Shown here piece after piece: positions 9,488-17,611 of a stretch of 64,000 nucleotides of DNA. The stretch comes from Flavivirga eckloniae (GTDB lineage: Bacteria; Bacteroidota; Bacteroidia; Flavobacteriales; Flavobacteriaceae): positions 2,433,001-2,497,000 of the forward strand of contig NZ_CP025791.1 in the NCBI RefSeq assembly GCF_002886045.1, read 5' to 3'. Under the pieces are notes generated by a model. It was not told the DNA's origin. It saw nothing but the letters and a program-made list of their open reading frames with translations, and did no database searches. The position numbers and the translations under genes are program-made. How positions within the stretch are numbered: position 1 is the stretch's first letter; the number at the start of each line of letters is the position of its first letter.

Positions 9488-9528
9488 AAACCAGAATTAG
9501 AATTCTTACACAATAATAACTCTGGTTT
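9488..9528 (+). terminator. Weak stem between norB and norQ
   Basis: AAACCAGA (9488-9495) pairs with TCTGGTTT (9521-9528), with a smaller AGAATT/AATTCT palindrome inside the loop. There is no clear T-run, so it may be a processing or attenuating hairpin rather than a true terminator. Confidence 0.3.
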
Positions 9529-9549
9529 ATTATTCAAAAAACTCTAAAA

Positions 9550-10323
9550 ATGAGCGCACCATATTACCATACTATTGGAAAGGAAGTATCTGTTTTCGAA
9601 CAGACATACAAATGTAAATTACCAATTTTACTAAAAGGACCAACAGGTACGGGGAAGTCTCGATTCATTGAGTACATGGCTCATGAATTGGATACAAAAC
9701 TAATCACTATTTCTTGTCATGAGGAAACCTCTTCAACCGATTTAATTGGTCGATTTATTATAAAAGGTGCAGAAGCCGTATGGTTGGACGGCCCACTAAC
9801 AACCGCCGTTAAAAACGGATCCATTTTATATTTAGATGAAATTGCCGAGGCACGACCAGATGTTATCGTTGCCATTCATTCCTTAACAGATCACAGACGT
9901 GAACTGTTTATAGACAAATTAGGGCAAACCATAAAAGCTCATGAAGATTTTATGCTAGTAGCTTCCTTTAACCCCGGATATCAACGTGGGTTTAAAGAGT
10001 TAAAACCCTCAACCAGACAACGCTTTGTTGCCGTATCTTTTGCCTATCCCGAACCTAAAATTGAAACACAAATATTAGTATCGGAAACCGAAGTCGAACC
10101 AGACATCGCTAAGAAATTGGTCAACATAGCCACAAAAATCAGAAACCTAACAGAATTAGGGTTAACCGAAACCGTCTCTACCCGATTATTAGTAGATGCC
10201 GCAAAACTAATCCATTCCGGACTTCCAAAACGTCTCGCAGTTCATGTAGCAGTAATAGAACCCTTAACAGACGATTTAGAAGTCATACAAGCGCTCAAAG
10301 ATTTAAGTGATTTAATGATATAA
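9550..10323 (+). CDS. norQ: MoxR-type AAA+ ATPase, NorQ
   Basis: The 257-residue protein is a CbbQ/NirQ/NorQ-family AAA+ ATPase with Walker A GPTGTGKS (30-37) and Walker B ILYLDE (92-97). The sequence ASFNPGYQRGFKELKPSTRQRF is typical of the NorQ group. NorQ works with the VWA protein NorD to activate NorCB, probably by helping insert FeB. It is a cytoplasmic protein. Co-location with norCB and norD makes the assignment secure. Confidence 0.93.
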   Translation: MSAPYYHTIGKEVSVFEQTYKCKLPILLKGPTGTGKSRFIEYMAHELDTKLITISCHEETSSTDLIGRFIIKGAEAVWLDGPLTTAVKNGSILYLDEIAEARPDVIVAIHSLTDHRRELFIDKLGQTIKAHEDFMLVASFNPGYQRGFKELKPSTRQRFVAVSFAYPEPKIETQILVSETEVEPDIAKKLVNIATKIRNLTELGLTETVSTRLLVDAAKLIHSGLPKRLAVHVAVIEPLTDDLEVIQALKDLSDLMI

Positions 10324-10338
10324 GCCAGTAATCAGTTG

Positions 10339-10427
10339 GCAGTGATCAGTAAACAATGAGCACCGAATACTGATCACTGCATACTGCCTACCGAACACTG
10401 AACACTGAACACTGAACACTGAACACT
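10339..10427. repeat. Inverted repeat plus (GAACACT)x5 tandem array between norQ and norD
   Basis: GCAGTGATCAGTA (10339-10351) and TACTGATCACTGC (10368-10380) are perfect 13-bp inverted arms. They are followed by five exact tandem copies of the heptamer GAACACT at 10393-10427, ending 6 bases before the norD start. The array fills the whole gap between two genes whose products act together. Confidence 0.85.
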
Positions 10428-10433
10428 AAGTAA

Positions 10434-12209
10434 ATGTTTGAATTCGAACCAGACGAGTATATATTCACCAAGTTTGCCTTCTTCTTTAAAAAGCGAAAAA
10501 AGAAAAAAGAAGCCGAACTTGAGCATGCGGTAAATTTAAGCGACATAAAAGCTCGCCTTACCATATTTGCACGTGCTATTACTGGTGAGTCTATTGAGAT
10601 TTATGAAGCAGAACGCGAAGGAGGCTACAGAAATAACAACTTCTTCTTACCCACAAAATTCTATGATTTTAAAACCGAAGAAGAAAGCCTGTCTTTTTAC
10701 CTGTTTAGAGTGCTTTATTTATCCATTCAAAAGAATTTAAATCTTAACTGGAATGACAATCAGGAACACGAACTTATAGAATCCCAGCAAAAAGCTCAAA
10801 ATACTTCAGGAAAAGTATTACAGGTATTATTGGAACAATTTCCCATAACCGAAAATTACTATCAAAAATTCATAGCATTCTATAAAAACAAGGCTACCAC
10901 AAAACAACCCGAAGATTATTCCTTTATCTATGGAAAATGGATGCGAAATTCACCCAATGATGATTCCGACGACCAACTCAAAAACTTTACAGATAAAGTA
11001 AAAGAAGCCAATAAAGAACAACTACAAACCATCATAAAATCTAAAGCCGTTGAAGAAATCATTTCAGTACAAATCGATCAAAAACAGCAAGAGGATGCAG
11101 TCTTGCAACATCAGTTTGAAAAAGTAGAAACAGCCGAAGAGTTTGGAGGGAATTTTAGAGATTTTGATGGCGAGGACGATTTAGAAGATCATGCCAACGC
11201 ATTGGATGAAGTAAACATGAAATTTACGGTTCGTGTAGACGACACGGCTCATTCGGTATATCAGGCAGATTTTATTGAAAATACGACCATTCAAGAAAGT
11301 GCAGAAAGTGAAAGCAATGACTACTATTTGGAATATGATGAATGGGATCATGCCAAACGAACTTACAAAGACAATTTCTGTAAGGTATACCCAAAAACAC
11401 AGCTAGAATCGGACGTTACATATTATGAAAAAACAATATATGATAATCGCTCCACATTAATCGGGTTGCGCAAAATGCTTACAACGGTAAATAATAAATA
11501 CCAGCAACAACGTAGACAAACACAAGGCGAAGCATTCGACATTGATGCCATTACCGATCTGTTTGTAGATATACATTCAGGACACACCCCATCGGAGAAA
11601 ATCTACTTATCAAAACGAAAAAAAGAAAAAGACCTCTCTATTTTATTGCTGTTAGATATTAGTTTATCAAGTGATGGTTATGCAGCAGGCAACAGAGTGA
11701 TTGATGTAGAAAAACAAGTGTCTATTCTATTCGGTGAAATCTTAGATGAGTTTAATATCGATTTTTCCATAGATTGCTTCTACTCAAAAACCAGAAACCA
11801 TTCCTCATATTTAAGCATTAAAAGCTTTGATGATAATTGGAACACAGCTAAATACAGGGTTGGTGCCATAGAGCCTAGTGGCTATACGCGCATTGGTGCT
11901 GCACTTCGGCATTCCGGAGCCCTTCTGGACAAACGCGATACCAAAAACAAATGGGTCATCTTAATATCGGATGGAAAACCAAACGATTATGATAAATACG
12001 AAGGAAAATATGGCATTAATGATGTTAAACAAGCTCTGCGTGAACTAAACGAACGACAAATAAATTCGTATGCCTTAGCCATTGAAGCACAAGCCAAATA
12101 CTATTTACCCCAAATGTTTGGACAAAATCACTATCAAATCCTCACAACACCAGTAGAACTTCTGCAAGCGTTAGTGAAACTGTATGAACGCATAAAACAC
12201 CAGACTTAA
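10434..12209 (+). CDS. norD: NorD, von Willebrand factor A domain protein
   Basis: This 591-residue protein has a long charged N-terminal region and a C-terminal VWA domain. The MIDAS motif is DISLSS (about residues 407-412), and the typical TRIGAALRHSG and WVILISDGKPNDYDKYEGKYG follow. NorD pairs with the NorQ ATPase to mature nitric oxide reductase. It has neither signal peptide nor membrane segment, so it should act in the cytoplasm. The ATG is preceded by the heptamer array rather than a recognisable ribosome binding site. Confidence 0.92.
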   Translation: MFEFEPDEYIFTKFAFFFKKRKKKKEAELEHAVNLSDIKARLTIFARAITGESIEIYEAEREGGYRNNNFFLPTKFYDFKTEEESLSFYLFRVLYLSIQKNLNLNWNDNQEHELIESQQKAQNTSGKVLQVLLEQFPITENYYQKFIAFYKNKATTKQPEDYSFIYGKWMRNSPNDDSDDQLKNFTDKVKEANKEQLQTIIKSKAVEEIISVQIDQKQQEDAVLQHQFEKVETAEEFGGNFRDFDGEDDLEDHANALDEVNMKFTVRVDDTAHSVYQADFIENTTIQESAESESNDYYLEYDEWDHAKRTYKDNFCKVYPKTQLESDVTYYEKTIYDNRSTLIGLRKMLTTVNNKYQQQRRQTQGEAFDIDAITDLFVDIHSGHTPSEKIYLSKRKKEKDLSILLLLDISLSSDGYAAGNRVIDVEKQVSILFGEILDEFNIDFSIDCFYSKTRNHSSYLSIKSFDDNWNTAKYRVGAIEPSGYTRIGAALRHSGALLDKRDTKNKWVILISDGKPNDYDKYEGKYGINDVKQALRELNERQINSYALAIEAQAKYYLPQMFGQNHYQILTTPVELLQALVKLYERIKHQT

Positions 12210-12240
12210 AATAAAAAACAAATAATTAGAATAAATAATA

Positions 12241-13218
12241 ATGAATTCATATTTACCCGTAGTCGAGCAACTACCAGTAGGACACCCTGTAAAAGTTTAT
12301 TATCAGGAAAGCACCTTAATACAAGAGCTTATATTAGAATTATATGATGTTGATCCCACAGAAGATTTTCAAAAATACTTTAACGTTTTCAATCAGTTAC
12401 ATACCATTGAAAAACGATTTAAAAGAAAGGAAAATCAATTATTTCCATATCTGGAAAAATATGGTTGGTTTGGTCCTTCACAAGGCATGTGGTCTTTTCA
12501 CGATAATTTACGAGAGCAGTTCCGTATCCTGGAAGGCTATAATTCAGAAAAAAACGCGACAAAAATCGTAGATAATATTCCTTATCTGGCCGAAGGGATA
12601 AAACGATTACTAACCATTGAAGATGTACGCTTGTTTCCAACAGCTATGGATTTACTTTCCGAAGAAGATTGGGAAGAGTTTTATATAGGCGATGAAGAAA
12701 TTGGCTGGATGTTATCTGAAAAACCAGCACCTTATCCACCTATTAAAGAAACTGCCTATGTGCATCCAAGCGAAGATCATACTAAGCGAGACTTATCCTT
12801 TTCATTAGAAGACACATTCCACTACGACGAAGGTTACATGACCCCAGAACAAGTAAACCTGTTACTTCGTTTCTTACCCGTTGACATTACCTATGTGGAC
12901 GAAAACGACAAGGTTATATTTTACAATAGAGGAGACGACAGGGTTTTTGCCCGTAGCAAAGGAATCATAGGTCGAGAAGTGCGCTTTTGCCATCCTCCAA
13001 AAAGCGTCGATATGGTATTGCGTATTGTTGAAGAATTTAGAGCTGGCACAAAAGATGTTGCAGAGTTTTGGTTCAACTTTAAGGGACGAATTATTCATAT
13101 TAGATACTTTGCCATTCGCGATAAAAACAAGCAATACAAAGGCGTTGTAGAAATGTCTCAAGACATCACGGAGATTCAAAGATTAGAAGGTCAAAAAAGA
13201 CTGTTAGATTGGGACTAA
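12241..13218 (+). CDS. DUF438 / hemerythrin-like and PAS domain protein
   Basis: The first half (about residues 20-150) is a helical DUF438-type region with hemerythrin-like histidine and glutamate spacing (HTIEKRFKRKENQLFPYLEK, WSFHDNLREQF, EDVRLFP). The second half (about residues 205-315) is a PAS domain (VDITYVDENDKVIFYN through VEMSQDITEI). No kinase or output domain is attached. Within a nor cluster it may sense or scavenge NO through the di-iron site or the PAS pocket, but this is inference. It sits 1 base before norE. Confidence 0.8.
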   Translation: MNSYLPVVEQLPVGHPVKVYYQESTLIQELILELYDVDPTEDFQKYFNVFNQLHTIEKRFKRKENQLFPYLEKYGWFGPSQGMWSFHDNLREQFRILEGYNSEKNATKIVDNIPYLAEGIKRLLTIEDVRLFPTAMDLLSEEDWEEFYIGDEEIGWMLSEKPAPYPPIKETAYVHPSEDHTKRDLSFSLEDTFHYDEGYMTPEQVNLLLRFLPVDITYVDENDKVIFYNRGDDRVFARSKGIIGREVRFCHPPKSVDMVLRIVEEFRAGTKDVAEFWFNFKGRIIHIRYFAIRDKNKQYKGVVEMSQDITEIQRLEGQKRLLDWD

Positions 13219-13219
13219 A

Positions 13220-13804
13220 ATGATACAAACACAAGAAATAGACCATAAAAACATCTATTATCCGCCGGGAGGTATTCTCATCTGGATTATTATTTTCTTA
13301 GAGTTAATCACTTTTGGAGCTGCTTTAATAGCCATGGCATATTATAGTAATCAAGAACCAGAGTTATTTCATAATTCCAGCCTGAGATTAGATGCTACAT
13401 ATGGGATGGTTAATACCATGCTGTTGCTTACCAGTGGGTTTTTTATGGCGATTTCCGTAACCGAATTAAAAAGAGGTAACAAAGAAAAATTTAAAACCCT
13501 TTTAGCATTAACCATGCTATTTGGGGTTTTATTTTTGTGCCTAAAGAGCTTTGAATATTACGAAAAACTAAATGAAGGCATAGGCATTGGGTATAATACA
13601 TTTTTCTCTTTCTATTGGATGCTTACCCTATTTCATGCCATTCATGTTATTGTTGGATTGGTTATTTTAACTTCCGTTTATTTCGGAATAAAAAAAGAAG
13701 ACTCAAATACCAGTATAGAAGATGTTGACGCCAGTGCTGCTTTTTGGCATATGTGCGATTTAATCTGGATTATACTTTTTCCCATCATTTATTTACTCTT
13801 TTAA
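13220..13804 (+). CDS. norE: Cytochrome c oxidase subunit III-like protein, NorE
   Basis: The 194-residue, 5-TM protein belongs to the haem-copper oxidase subunit III family (PPGGILIWIIIFLELITFG, FYWMLTLFHAIHVIVGL, FWHMCDLIWIILFPIIYLL). Short subunit III proteins encoded with norCB are called NorE and support NO reductase activity. It directly follows the DUF438-PAS gene and precedes the small norF gene by 2 bases. Confidence 0.88.
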   Translation: MIQTQEIDHKNIYYPPGGILIWIIIFLELITFGAALIAMAYYSNQEPELFHNSSLRLDATYGMVNTMLLLTSGFFMAISVTELKRGNKEKFKTLLALTMLFGVLFLCLKSFEYYEKLNEGIGIGYNTFFSFYWMLTLFHAIHVIVGLVILTSVYFGIKKEDSNTSIEDVDASAAFWHMCDLIWIILFPIIYLLF

Positions 13805-13806
13805 AT

Positions 13807-14181
13807 ATGTACAAAACCGCAACAATAACATGGATTGTTTTACTGGCACTCACACTAATTTCTGCACTATTCTCTAAGTTAGAAAGCAACTATATTGGGC
13901 TTATAATCTTAATGCTGGCAGCATTAAAGTTTCTGGGAATCGCATTTCAATTCATGGAAATGAAAAAATCGCATTCCCTTTGGAAGGTATTAATTATCGG
14001 GTTTATTTTGCTTTTTTGTGTTATCACTTCTAGTGATAAGTTAACTCGATTTAAAAGCAGTCTAATTTTAACGATAAATACACTAAAAATGTTACTTGTC
14101 ACCTTGAGCGCAGTCGAAAGGTCATTAAAACCTATAATTTTAAATAGGTTTCGACTGCGCTCAACCCGACACTTAAATTAA
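13807..14181 (+). CDS. norF: NorF-like cytochrome oxidase subunit IV family protein with repeat-derived tail
   Basis: I chose the ATG at 13807, 2 bases after the norE stop; an upstream in-frame ATG lies inside norE. The first 75-80 residues form two or three membrane segments of the prokaryotic COX4/NorF type (TWIVLLALTLISALF, IGLIILMLAALKFLGIAFQFMEMKKSHSLWK). The natural protein seems to end near residue 80. The last 25 or so codons run through a palindromic intergenic repeat (14104-14164) and give a tail with no family likeness. The core identity is good; the function is inferred from context. Confidence 0.8.
   Translation: MYKTATITWIVLLALTLISALFSKLESNYIGLIILMLAALKFLGIAFQFMEMKKSHSLWKVLIIGFILLFCVITSSDKLTRFKSSLILTINTLKMLLVTLSAVERSLKPIILNRFRLRSTRHLN
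14104..14164. repeat. REP-like palindromic repeat overlapping the norF 3' end
   Basis: TTGAGCGCAGTCGAAA (14104-14119) and TTTCGACTGCGCTCAA (14149-14164) are perfect 16-bp inverted arms around 29 bases. Similar but diverged TTGAGCTT / AAGCTCAA arms occur at 37528-37587. The hairpin could also stop transcription of the nor operon. Confidence 0.85.
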
Positions 14182-14248
14182 ATCACTGGCATTCAGTATA
14201 ATATTATTATGGTTGCGTCGAACTAACGTTAAGTTAAATGACAGTTAC

Positions 14249-14433
14249 TTTGTCATTCCTGCGAAAGCAGGAATCCACTTGAATTCTGGAAATATTAAAC
14301 CTGTATATAGAGTTACTTGAATACATGTCGTTATAAATTACTCCATTTATCAACATAATTAAGATATTGTTGATTGATTACCCATTCATGATTTTGCTAT
14401 CGAATGGATTCCTGCTTTCGCAGGAATGACAAA
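14249..14433. repeat. Pair of inverted 28-bp palindromic repeats
   Basis: Bases 14249-14276 and 14406-14433 are exact reverse complements over 28 bp. Each copy is itself a near-palindrome with the core ATTCCTGCGAAAGCAGGAAT. The same core occurs at 41394-41413 inside the 3' end of dxs. The 129 bases between the copies show no gene. The arrangement resembles a small non-autonomous mobile element. Confidence 0.85.
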
Positions 14434-14435
14434 CG

Positions 14436-15629
14436 TTAACTGACGATCCGCTTGGTTCTAACAATATTAATCAATAAAAAACAAATCCCAAACGGCAACA
14501 ACAAACTAAACAAAAACAAAAGCAAATGATAGTAAGGTAACAACCCTTTCCCAAAATAAAACATGCAGCCTTGGATACCTAAAAGTAACTCAGTAAAAAC
14601 AAAACCAATAACAAAAAAGAAGATTCCAATATTTAAAGTTTTATTAAACGTCACTAATTGATTCTGCAAGATAAACGCAAACAAAAACCCGGAAATAACC
14701 CCCAACATAACCAAATGGATAAATCCGATTATAAAATTACGATGTTCATAAACTACAGTTGAAAATTCAGGAAACAATGTCAATACATTTAAAACTGTTT
14801 TTAGCACAAAACAGAACATCGAAAAGCCAAGTATAACATTCACAAGTTTCGATTGCTCCTTAAATAGGATTCTTAATCTCGGATACACCAATTTTAAAAA
14901 GAAAACCAACATCAATATTTGAAGACAGACCCCAACACCATTAATATACAACAGAATACTATGAGGTGCAAACCACTGAACAGGAAGCGCTAAGGTTAAT
15001 ATTGTTGAAGTCATTAATAAACTAAAAAAGTATTTAAATAGTTTAGAGTTTTTAATATTTAATACATGAAAAAACACAGCCAACCCAGCTATTAAAAACC
15101 AACCATTAAATTGAAAGTGTAAAAAGAACTGTATCGCAATTTGATAAAACGCCGAAGCTTGACCCAACATAGACACAGCAGGTCCTAAACACCAAACACC
15201 AACGGTAGATAGAAGCATAAATAAAAGCGACGCTTTTAATAAGTTACCCGTTACTGACGAATCAGTTCTTTGATGTTTCCAAATAAGATAAACAAAGTAA
15301 TAACTACAGAAAATATGCAGGGTAGAAAACGATATAGAAACGGCAGCGTATCCCTGAAAAGGAAAACTTAGCATCATACCAACAACCGCTAATTCCGTAA
15401 TCCAAAACAACCGATCAAATACGGGCTTTTTCTCAGGAACAAAATAGTGAACAATTAGAGTAAATAACATCAAATAAACCCAACCCAACATCGCCACATG
15501 CGAGTGCGCATGCGTTAAAAACCTATAGTTGAATTTAATTGGGTCAATATACGTATAACGTAACACCAAACCCATTAATGCAGCTATTAAGAAATTAATC
15601 AAGCATATTATTACAAGCTTTTTGGGCAT
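14436..15629 (-). CDS. 12-TM haem-copper-oxidase-like / NnrS-like membrane protein
   Basis: This 397-residue protein is almost all membrane helices (about 12). Near the N-terminus it has a histidine-rich stretch, LTHAHSHVAMLGWVYLML (about residues 38-55), which resembles haem ligand segments in oxidase subunit I and NnrS-type proteins. It is neither norB nor a complete oxidase, because the FeB/CuB motif HxxxE...HH is missing. It lies between the nor genes and ric/Rrf2, so a role in NO stress or in haem or copper handling is plausible but not shown. The exact family is uncertain. Confidence 0.6.
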   Translation of the reverse strand: MPKKLVIICLINFLIAALMGLVLRYTYIDPIKFNYRFLTHAHSHVAMLGWVYLMLFTLIVHYFVPEKKPVFDRLFWITELAVVGMMLSFPFQGYAAVSISFSTLHIFCSYYFVYLIWKHQRTDSSVTGNLLKASLLFMLLSTVGVWCLGPAVSMLGQASAFYQIAIQFFLHFQFNGWFLIAGLAVFFHVLNIKNSKLFKYFFSLLMTSTILTLALPVQWFAPHSILLYINGVGVCLQILMLVFFLKLVYPRLRILFKEQSKLVNVILGFSMFCFVLKTVLNVLTLFPEFSTVVYEHRNFIIGFIHLVMLGVISGFLFAFILQNQLVTFNKTLNIGIFFFVIGFVFTELLLGIQGCMFYFGKGLLPYYHLLLFLFSLLLPFGICFLLINIVRTKRIVS

Positions 15630-15743
15630 GATAGTCTAATTTTTCTGTATAAAGGTAATCAGGTTATTAAATTATTTCGCCATTGTAAAGAAGGAAAAAC
15701 CGAAGAATTTGGATTAGTTTTCATTTAACGTAACAATAGAAAG

Positions 15744-16045
15744 ATTCCCTATCTGCCGACAGCTAAGGTGTACCCATATCTTTTTAATCAAGCCACGAAT
15801 TACACAAATTTACACGAATAAAACCTCAATATAATGGATAGCTCTCTACACTATTCATAATCACGAATCAGACTTTCAGTCTGTCTTTACAATCTAGACC
15901 CGATTTAATTCTATTATATTTCTGTACTTTAATTTATATTTAGAACCATTAGTGATAATTCGTGAAATTAGTGTCTATCCTTGTAAAATTATTATTTGAT
16001 ATGCAGCAATATTTGTGGGTACACCTTAGCTGCCGGCAGGCAGGA
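15744..16045. mobile_element. MITE-like element with terminal inverted repeats
   Basis: Bases 15744-15775 and 16017-16045 are imperfect inverted repeats that share the core GCTAAGGTGTACCC / GGGTACACCTTAGC. The roughly 300-bp unit has no coding capacity. The left two thirds (15744-15937) recur as a nearly identical direct copy at 16081-16273. This suggests a non-autonomous element and a partial duplication of it. Confidence 0.65.
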
Positions 16046-16080
16046 ACGACTGATGAATCTAAATAATGTAGAATTAAAAA

Positions 16081-16273
16081 ATTCCCTGTCTGCCGACAGC
16101 TAAGGTGTACCCATATCTTTTTAATCAAGCCACGAATTACACAGATTTACACGAATAAACCTCAATATAATGGATAGCTCTCTATACTATTCATAATCAC
16201 GAATTAGACTTTCAGTCTGTTTTTACAATCCAAACCCGATTTAATTCTATTATATTCCTGCACTTTGATTTAT
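16081..16273. repeat. Truncated second copy of the 15744 element
   Basis: It matches 15744-15937 along its whole length at an offset of about 337 bases, with only scattered substitutions and one single-base deletion. It lacks the right inverted repeat. It ends about 50 bases from the ric stop codon. Confidence 0.85.
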
Positions 16274-16322
16274 TAATAAGTAAACTCAAGTTACTTATTT
16301 GTAAATAATTTAGAACTTACCA

Positions 16323-17060
16323 TTAACCAAATTGTTGTTCTAATTTAATAGCTCCGGGAAATAAAATATTATTTTCCAAATGAATATGCAGGTGCAAATC
16401 TTTTTCAAATTCCTCTAACATAGCATACGCCACTCTATAAGTATTACAAGCATCTGCTGGAGGCGTATAGTTATTCGTTAATTTTGCAATCTCTCTAAAA
16501 CGCACCCCTTCATTATCATGTTCGTCCTTCATCATAGCTATTGGGTTTTCAACCGTTCCAAAATGAGGCGCTTGTATTCCCGATTGACTAATAGTAGCAT
16601 TAACCATCTTTTTCACAAATGGGAATAACACTAACTCTTCTTTTTTCATATGAGCTGCTAACTCCCCAGCCGAAGCCTTAAAGTGTTCGTTAATTTCAAA
16701 TAACTCCGGGTGATTTTCTCCATGTACATTACAAAGCTTATCTAAAAATTGAAGCAATACAGGTACCTTTTTTGCCACATAACGATGGTGTGTTTTTTCA
16801 ATATAATCAACCAACAAATCCAAAGGCCATGACTTATAATCTATATTCTGCCCTGTGGTTGAACTTAAAACATTTTGAAGTTTGCCTAGTAATTCAGATA
16901 CATTTATATCATTTTTATCGCATACCTCTTCTACTGTTCTGTCTCCACGACAGCAAAAGTCTATACCATAGTTACTAAAAACTGCAGCAGTTCTAAAATC
17001 TTCGGCTACAAATTGTCCGATTTGTTTTTGTGAGTCTTTAAGCATAGTTTTCATAATCAT
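16323..17060 (-). CDS. ric: Iron-sulfur cluster repair di-iron protein (Ric/YtfE/ScdA)
   Basis: The 245-residue protein has the N-terminal ScdA domain with YGIDFCCRGDRTVEEVC (C36, C37, C47). A hemerythrin-like di-iron domain follows with histidines in THHRYV, GENHPELF, HMKKEELVLFP, DEHDNEG and HIHLENNILFP. Ric repairs Fe-S clusters damaged by nitric oxide and oxidative stress and can supply iron. The gene is downstream of an Rrf2 regulator gene on the same strand, and its leader holds a perfect palindrome that matches the regulator's own promoter. This fits NO-responsive control beside the denitrification genes. Confidence 0.95.
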   Translation of the reverse strand: MIMKTMLKDSQKQIGQFVAEDFRTAAVFSNYGIDFCCRGDRTVEEVCDKNDINVSELLGKLQNVLSSTTGQNIDYKSWPLDLLVDYIEKTHHRYVAKKVPVLLQFLDKLCNVHGENHPELFEINEHFKASAGELAAHMKKEELVLFPFVKKMVNATISQSGIQAPHFGTVENPIAMMKDEHDNEGVRFREIAKLTNNYTPPADACNTYRVAYAMLEEFEKDLHLHIHLENNILFPGAIKLEQQFG

Positions 17061-17072
17061 TGTTTTTAATTC

Positions 17073-17086
17073 GGATAAATTTATCC
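17073..17086. promoter_or_regulatory. Rrf2-type operator before ric
   Basis: GGATAAATTTATCC is a perfect 14-bp palindrome ending 13 bases before the ric start codon. It differs by only two bases from GGACAAACTTATCC (17586-17599) in front of the Rrf2 regulator gene. The match between the two sites suggests that they bind the same protein. Confidence 0.7.
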
Positions 17087-17106
17087 TATTTATATTTAAA
17101 TTTTTT

Positions 17107-17541
17107 TTACACTTTCAAAAATGAAGTTCCAGACTTAATCTTAAGAGCTAATTCTTCAAGATTCGTGTTTTCTAGCATAAATCTTAATTCCTCTCTAACA
17201 GATTTAAATTTATCATGAACAGGGCAAGGTCGCTTTTCATCGCAAGTATGAAGCCCTAACCCACAACCCTTATAGATAGAATCGCCGTCTATAGCATTTA
17301 CAATATGAGCTAGCTTTACCGTATTAATTAAACGCTTTTCAATCTCGAAACCACCATGCGCACCTTTCGTGGAACTAATAACCTTATGCCTTACCAAATC
17401 TTGTAGGATCTTAGCAGTAAATGCCTCTGGAGAATCAATCTCCTTAGCAATAGCCTTAAGACTTACCCGATTACCCTTATTAGAATTAAGCGCAATAAAG
17501 ATTGACGCTTTAATACCATATTCACAAGCCTTGGAAAACAT
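17107..17541 (-). CDS. Rrf2-family transcriptional regulator (NsrR-like)
   Basis: The 144-residue protein has the Rrf2 winged-helix domain (SKACEYGIKASIFIAL, VSLKAIAKEIDSPEAFTAKILQDLVRHKVISSTKGAHGGFEI). C93, C100 and C106 have the spacing of a cluster-binding loop (CX6CX5C). Such regulators sense NO or Fe-S status through a cluster. It lies 46 bases before ric on the same strand, and both are preceded by the same palindrome, so autoregulation together with control of ric is likely. NsrR is the closest functional analogue, but the family also contains IscR-like members. Confidence 0.88.
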   Translation of the reverse strand: MFSKACEYGIKASIFIALNSNKGNRVSLKAIAKEIDSPEAFTAKILQDLVRHKVISSTKGAHGGFEIEKRLINTVKLAHIVNAIDGDSIYKGCGLGLHTCDEKRPCPVHDKFKSVREELRFMLENTNLEELALKIKSGTSFLKV

Positions 17542-17573
17542 ATCTGGTTTAAATTTGGTACAAAATTAAGTTA

Positions 17574-17611
17574 AATTTTTAATTAGGACAAACTTATCCT
17601 AATTAAAAATT
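17574..17611. promoter_or_regulatory. Long inverted repeat: Rrf2 operator and possible terminator
   Basis: Bases 17574-17588 and 17597-17611 are perfect 15-bp inverted arms around the 8-base spacer CAAACTTA. The centre, GGACAAACTTATCC, matches the ric operator. The outer arms overlap the stop codon of the upstream 115-residue gene and have an A/T-rich flank. The same DNA may therefore serve as that gene's terminator and as the operator of the Rrf2 gene. Confidence 0.7.

Larger units (their letters stand above)
15630..16322. other. Repeat-filled intergenic region
   Basis: About 690 bases without a gene, mostly two copies of a roughly 193-bp repeat (listed separately). The leftward promoter for the 12-TM gene must lie near 15630-15720. 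No ORF or RNA gene was recognised. Confidence 0.6.

Noticed and set aside
10393-10427. Tandem GAACACT copies as a CRISPR-like array
   Set aside because: The unit is 7 bp with no spacers and no cas genes; it is a simple tandem repeat.
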